Source: Nitrospirota bacterium
GTDB lineage: Bacteria; Nitrospirota; Nitrospiria; Nitrospirales; UBA8639
Length of the DNA: 35,693 nucleotides
Direction: 5' to 3'
Assembly: GCA_029864405.1 (NCBI GenBank)
Contig: JAOTTP010000027.1
Location: 1-35,693, forward strand
A program made the position numbers and the translations under genes. Under the pieces are notes generated by a model that was given only the letters and a program-made list of their open reading frames with translations, did no database searches and had not been told where the DNA came from. Below are positions 33,292-35,693 of this stretch, piece by piece; position 1 is the first letter of the stretch, and each line of letters begins with the position of its first letter.

Positions 33292-33632
33292 GTCATTCTG
33301 AGCCATAGGCGAAGAATCTGTGCCCAGCCTAACGACCTCTCGCCCCACCAAGATCCTCATCCTCCCATGAGGCATTCTTCCCAAGAGTTGTCATTCTGAG
33401 ACCACCGGAGGCTTGTCCCTTCGGTCATTCCCCCCTCGATTTGTCATTCTGAGGCCCCTTCGACCGGGCTCAGGGCAGGCCTGCCGAAGAATCTGTGCCC
33501 AGCCCGAAGATGTCAGAGCACTGTTCAACGCCCTCCTCCGCATCCCTCAGACAGTCCCCCACCCAACATGTCATCCTGAGCCACTCCCCAACTTGTCATT
33601 CTGAGGCCACGCCGAAGAATCTGTGCCCAGCC
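33292..33632 (+). repeat. Cluster of five REP-like repeat ends
   Basis: Ends of the type GTCATTCTGAG lie at 33292, 33390, 33442, 33570 and 33594. At 33292, 33442 and 33594 they continue to CGAAGAATCTGTGCCCAGCC. The middle copy carries an extra CTTCGACCGGGCTCAGGGCA. All point the same way, whereas the copies at 11807 and 26959 pair as palindromes. The region lies 3' of the hydrolase operon and contains no gene. Confidence 0.8.
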
Positions 33633-34089
33633 TGAAGATGCCCTCGTATTCCAGAACATCTTCTTTTCCTGGATCCCTCACTAAAAAATTCCCCCTCCGT
33701 CATCCCCGACATTTGTTATCGGGGATCCATCGTTCGGCCTTATCATTCCTGCATGCTACTAGCAGGAATCTCTCAACCAAACATCCCCCGAATCCATCTG
33801 TACTTTAATGGAGGGGTTGGCTATTCTTGCCAAAGAGCAAACCGAACCGTCCAGATAGATCTTCAAGGTGCAACAAACCAGACCAGAAAAAGAAAGTCAT
33901 GGGACAAAGCTAAACGTTGAAACCATGTCTTGGCCTTCAGGCGAGGCCCTGCATACGGACAAACGCCGGCAAGATAGCGCTCCACCAACAGGCGGCCCCA
34001 ACTATGCCGGGATAGCGCTCTTCCTCCCGACCCGATCGCCCGACCAACCACAGTCATCCGGGAACCATCGAACAAAAGGCAACTAATAC
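33633..34089. other. Repeat-derived spacer before hsdM
   Basis: A family B repeat is at 33699-33732 (CGTCATCCCCGACATTTGTT, then ATCGGGGATCCATC), on the plus strand. A GC-rich stretch with GGCGAGGCCCTGCATACGG at about 33940-33960 faintly resembles the repeat near 15640. No credible gene is present. No promoter can be identified securely before hsdM. Confidence 0.5.
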
Positions 34090-35693
34090 ATGGCCCTCAA
34101 GAAATCCGAACTCTACTCCTCCCTCTGGCAAAGCTGCGACGAACTGCGTGGCGGCATGGATGCCAGCCAATACAAGGATTACGTCCTCGTCCTCCTCTTC
34201 ATCAAATACGTCAGCGACAAATACGCCGGCATCCCCTATGCCCCCATCGCCATCCCCGAAGGCGCATCCTTCAAGGACATGGTCGCGCTCAAGGGCAAGC
34301 CCGACATCGGCGACCAGATCAACAAAAAGATCATCGCCCCGCTGGCCAATGCCAACAAACTGTCCGACATGCCGGACTTCAATAGCGCGGAAAAACTCGG
34401 CAGCGGCAAGGAGATGGTGGAGCGGCTCACCAACCTCATCGCCATCTTCGAGAACAAGGCCCTCGATTTCTCGAAAAACCGCGCCGAGGGTGACGACATT
34501 CTTGGGGATGCCTATGAATACCTCATGCGCCACTTCGCCACGCAGAGTGGCAAGAGCAAGGGGCAGTTCTACACGCCCGCTGAAGTCAGCCGCATCATCG
34601 CGCAGATCATCGGCATCCATGAGGCCAAGACGACCAGCGCCACCACCGTCTATGACCCCACCTGCGGTTCAGGCTCCCTGCTCCTAAAGGTGGGCGACGA
34701 GGCCGGCACGACCGTCACGCTCTACGGACAGGAAAAAGACGCCGCCACTAGCGGCCTCGCCCGGATGAACATGATCCTGCACAACAACCCCACCGCGCTC
34801 ATCGTGCAAGGCAACACATTGGCCGATCCCAAGTTCATGGACGGCGACACCCTCAAGACCTTCGACTATGTCATCGCCAATCCGCCGTTTTCCGACAAAC
34901 GCTGGAGCACCGGCATCGACCCGCTCAACGATCCCTTCGAGCGCTTCCAGCCCTTCGGCACACCACCCGGCAAGCAGGGCGACTATGCCTACCTCCTACA
35001 TATCGTCCGCTCGCTCAAGAGCACCGGCAAGGGCGCATGCATTCTGCCGCATGGCGTCCTGTTCCGGGGAAATGCCGAGGCTGATATTCGCCGAAACCTC
35101 ATTCGCAAGGGCTACCTCAAGGGCATCATCGGCCTGCCCGCCAACCTCTTCTTCGGCACCGGCATCCCCGCCTGCATCGTCGTCGCCGACAAACAGGACG
35201 CCCATACCCGCAAGGGCGTCTTCATGATCGATGCCAGCACAGGCTTCATGAAGGACGGACCAAAAAACCGCCTTCGCTCCCAAGACATCCACAAGATCGT
35301 GGATGTCTTCAACAAGCGCCTCGAGGTCCCCAAATACGCCCGCATGGTCTCCTTCGAGGAAATTGAAAAGAACGAGTTCAACCTCAACCTCCCGCGCTAC
35401 ATTGATAGCCAAGAGCCGGAAGACCTCCAGGACATCGAAGGCCACCTGAACGGCGGCATCCCCAACCGCGACATCGAGGCAATGGAAAAGTATTGGTCCA
35501 TCTGCCTCAACCTCAAAGCCGCCCTCTTCCAACCCCTCCGCCCCAATTATTCTCAATTATCCATTCTCCCTTCTCAATTGAAGTCCACGATTTATGAGCA
35601 CCCGGAGTTCGCCACCTTCATCACCGGCATGAACGCCCACTTCGCCACCTGGCGGCAGAAGAGCGCCAAGACGCTGAAGGCGTTACAGGCCGG
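34090..35693 (+). CDS. hsdM: Type I restriction-modification DNA methyltransferase, HsdM (3' end outside window)
   Basis: The partial protein (534 codons, no stop before the edge) modifies adenine in the recognition site with the HsdS specificity subunit. The N-terminal HsdM domain starts ALKKSELYSSLWQSCDELRG. The SAM-binding motif I is YDPTCGSGSLLLK at residues 188-200, with GQFYTPAEVSRI before it. The catalytic NPPF is at 264-267 (YVIANPPFSDKRWS). All are intact. The C-terminal region includes LNGGIPNRDIEAMEKYW and continues with EHPEFATFITGM. It has strong GC-rich wobble positions unlike the neighbours, suggesting horizontal gain. The ATG at 34090 lacks a good ribosome site. HsdS and HsdR should follow outside the window. 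Confidence 0.95.
   Translation, partial: MALKKSELYSSLWQSCDELRGGMDASQYKDYVLVLLFIKYVSDKYAGIPYAPIAIPEGASFKDMVALKGKPDIGDQINKKIIAPLANANKLSDMPDFNSAEKLGSGKEMVERLTNLIAIFENKALDFSKNRAEGDDILGDAYEYLMRHFATQSGKSKGQFYTPAEVSRIIAQIIGIHEAKTTSATTVYDPTCGSGSLLLKVGDEAGTTVTLYGQEKDAATSGLARMNMILHNNPTALIVQGNTLADPKFMDGDTLKTFDYVIANPPFSDKRWSTGIDPLNDPFERFQPFGTPPGKQGDYAYLLHIVRSLKSTGKGACILPHGVLFRGNAEADIRRNLIRKGYLKGIIGLPANLFFGTGIPACIVVADKQDAHTRKGVFMIDASTGFMKDGPKNRLRSQDIHKIVDVFNKRLEVPKYARMVSFEEIEKNEFNLNLPRYIDSQEPEDLQDIEGHLNGGIPNRDIEAMEKYWSICLNLKAALFQPLRPNYSQLSILPSQLKSTIYEHPEFATFITGMNAHFATWRQKSAKTLKALQA

Noticed and set aside
34054-34620. 188-codon minus-strand frame in hsdM
   Set aside because: It is antisense to the conserved HsdM N terminus; a GC-rich shadow frame.

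Overview
This 35.7 kb window comes from a Gram-negative bacterium: it encodes outer-membrane lipoproteins, a beta-barrel protein with a C-terminal Phe and an RND efflux operon. GC is moderate. The gene mix (ExeA-like ATPase with LysM domains, GH63-like plus amylo-alpha-1,6-glucosidase pair, pyruvate dehydrogenase operon) and the many dispersed palindromic repeats suggest Nitrospirota, perhaps Nitrospira. That is inference from general resemblance; there is no rRNA or other marker here.

Layout. (1) 1-2040: an exported TPR protein and a convergent beta-barrel protein, then a palindromic MITE-like element and a scrap of an efflux-pump gene. (2) 2721-4982: a membrane-anchored ExeA-type ATPase with two C-terminal LysM domains. 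(3) 5333-11724: fragments of an efflux adaptor and of the barrel gene, then an intact minus-strand operon of adaptor, RND pump and outer-membrane factor. The fragments in (1) and (3) fit together as relics of a second tandem copy of this operon, whose interior is gone and whose place is now held by the ExeA-like gene. (4) 11976-15332: pirin, two VOC-fold proteins and an O-methyltransferase, all on the minus strand. (5) 15333-19441: a gene-poor, decayed stretch with one intact alkaline-phosphatase-superfamily gene, an IS1595-type transposase relic, a truncated VOC copy and two tiny ORFs behind near-identical strong ribosome binding sites. (6) 19442-23904: an exported GlcG/HbpS-like protein and a 2-oxoacid dehydrogenase operon (E1 alpha, E1 beta, E2). 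A dispersed repeat sits between E1 beta and E2. (7) 24323-26674: two short related exported Lys/Glu-rich proteins, a Slp-like lipoprotein and a histone-H1-like protein. (8) 27275-33245: a beta-hydroxyacid dehydrogenase, and a two-gene glycoside hydrolase operon for alpha-glucan or glucoside breakdown. (9) 33246-35693: a repeat-rich spacer, then a type I restriction-modification M subunit that runs off the right edge.

The intact operons are of familiar kinds. The less usual content is structural: the relic efflux duplication with a mosaic junction, several families of short palindromic repeats (one sits beside a cut-short ORF inside the dehydrogenase operon, one forms a 40-bp-period array), and the paired micro-ORFs at 18468-18670, the first with an apparent frameshift in a seven-T run. 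I found no tRNA, rRNA, riboswitch or CRISPR array.
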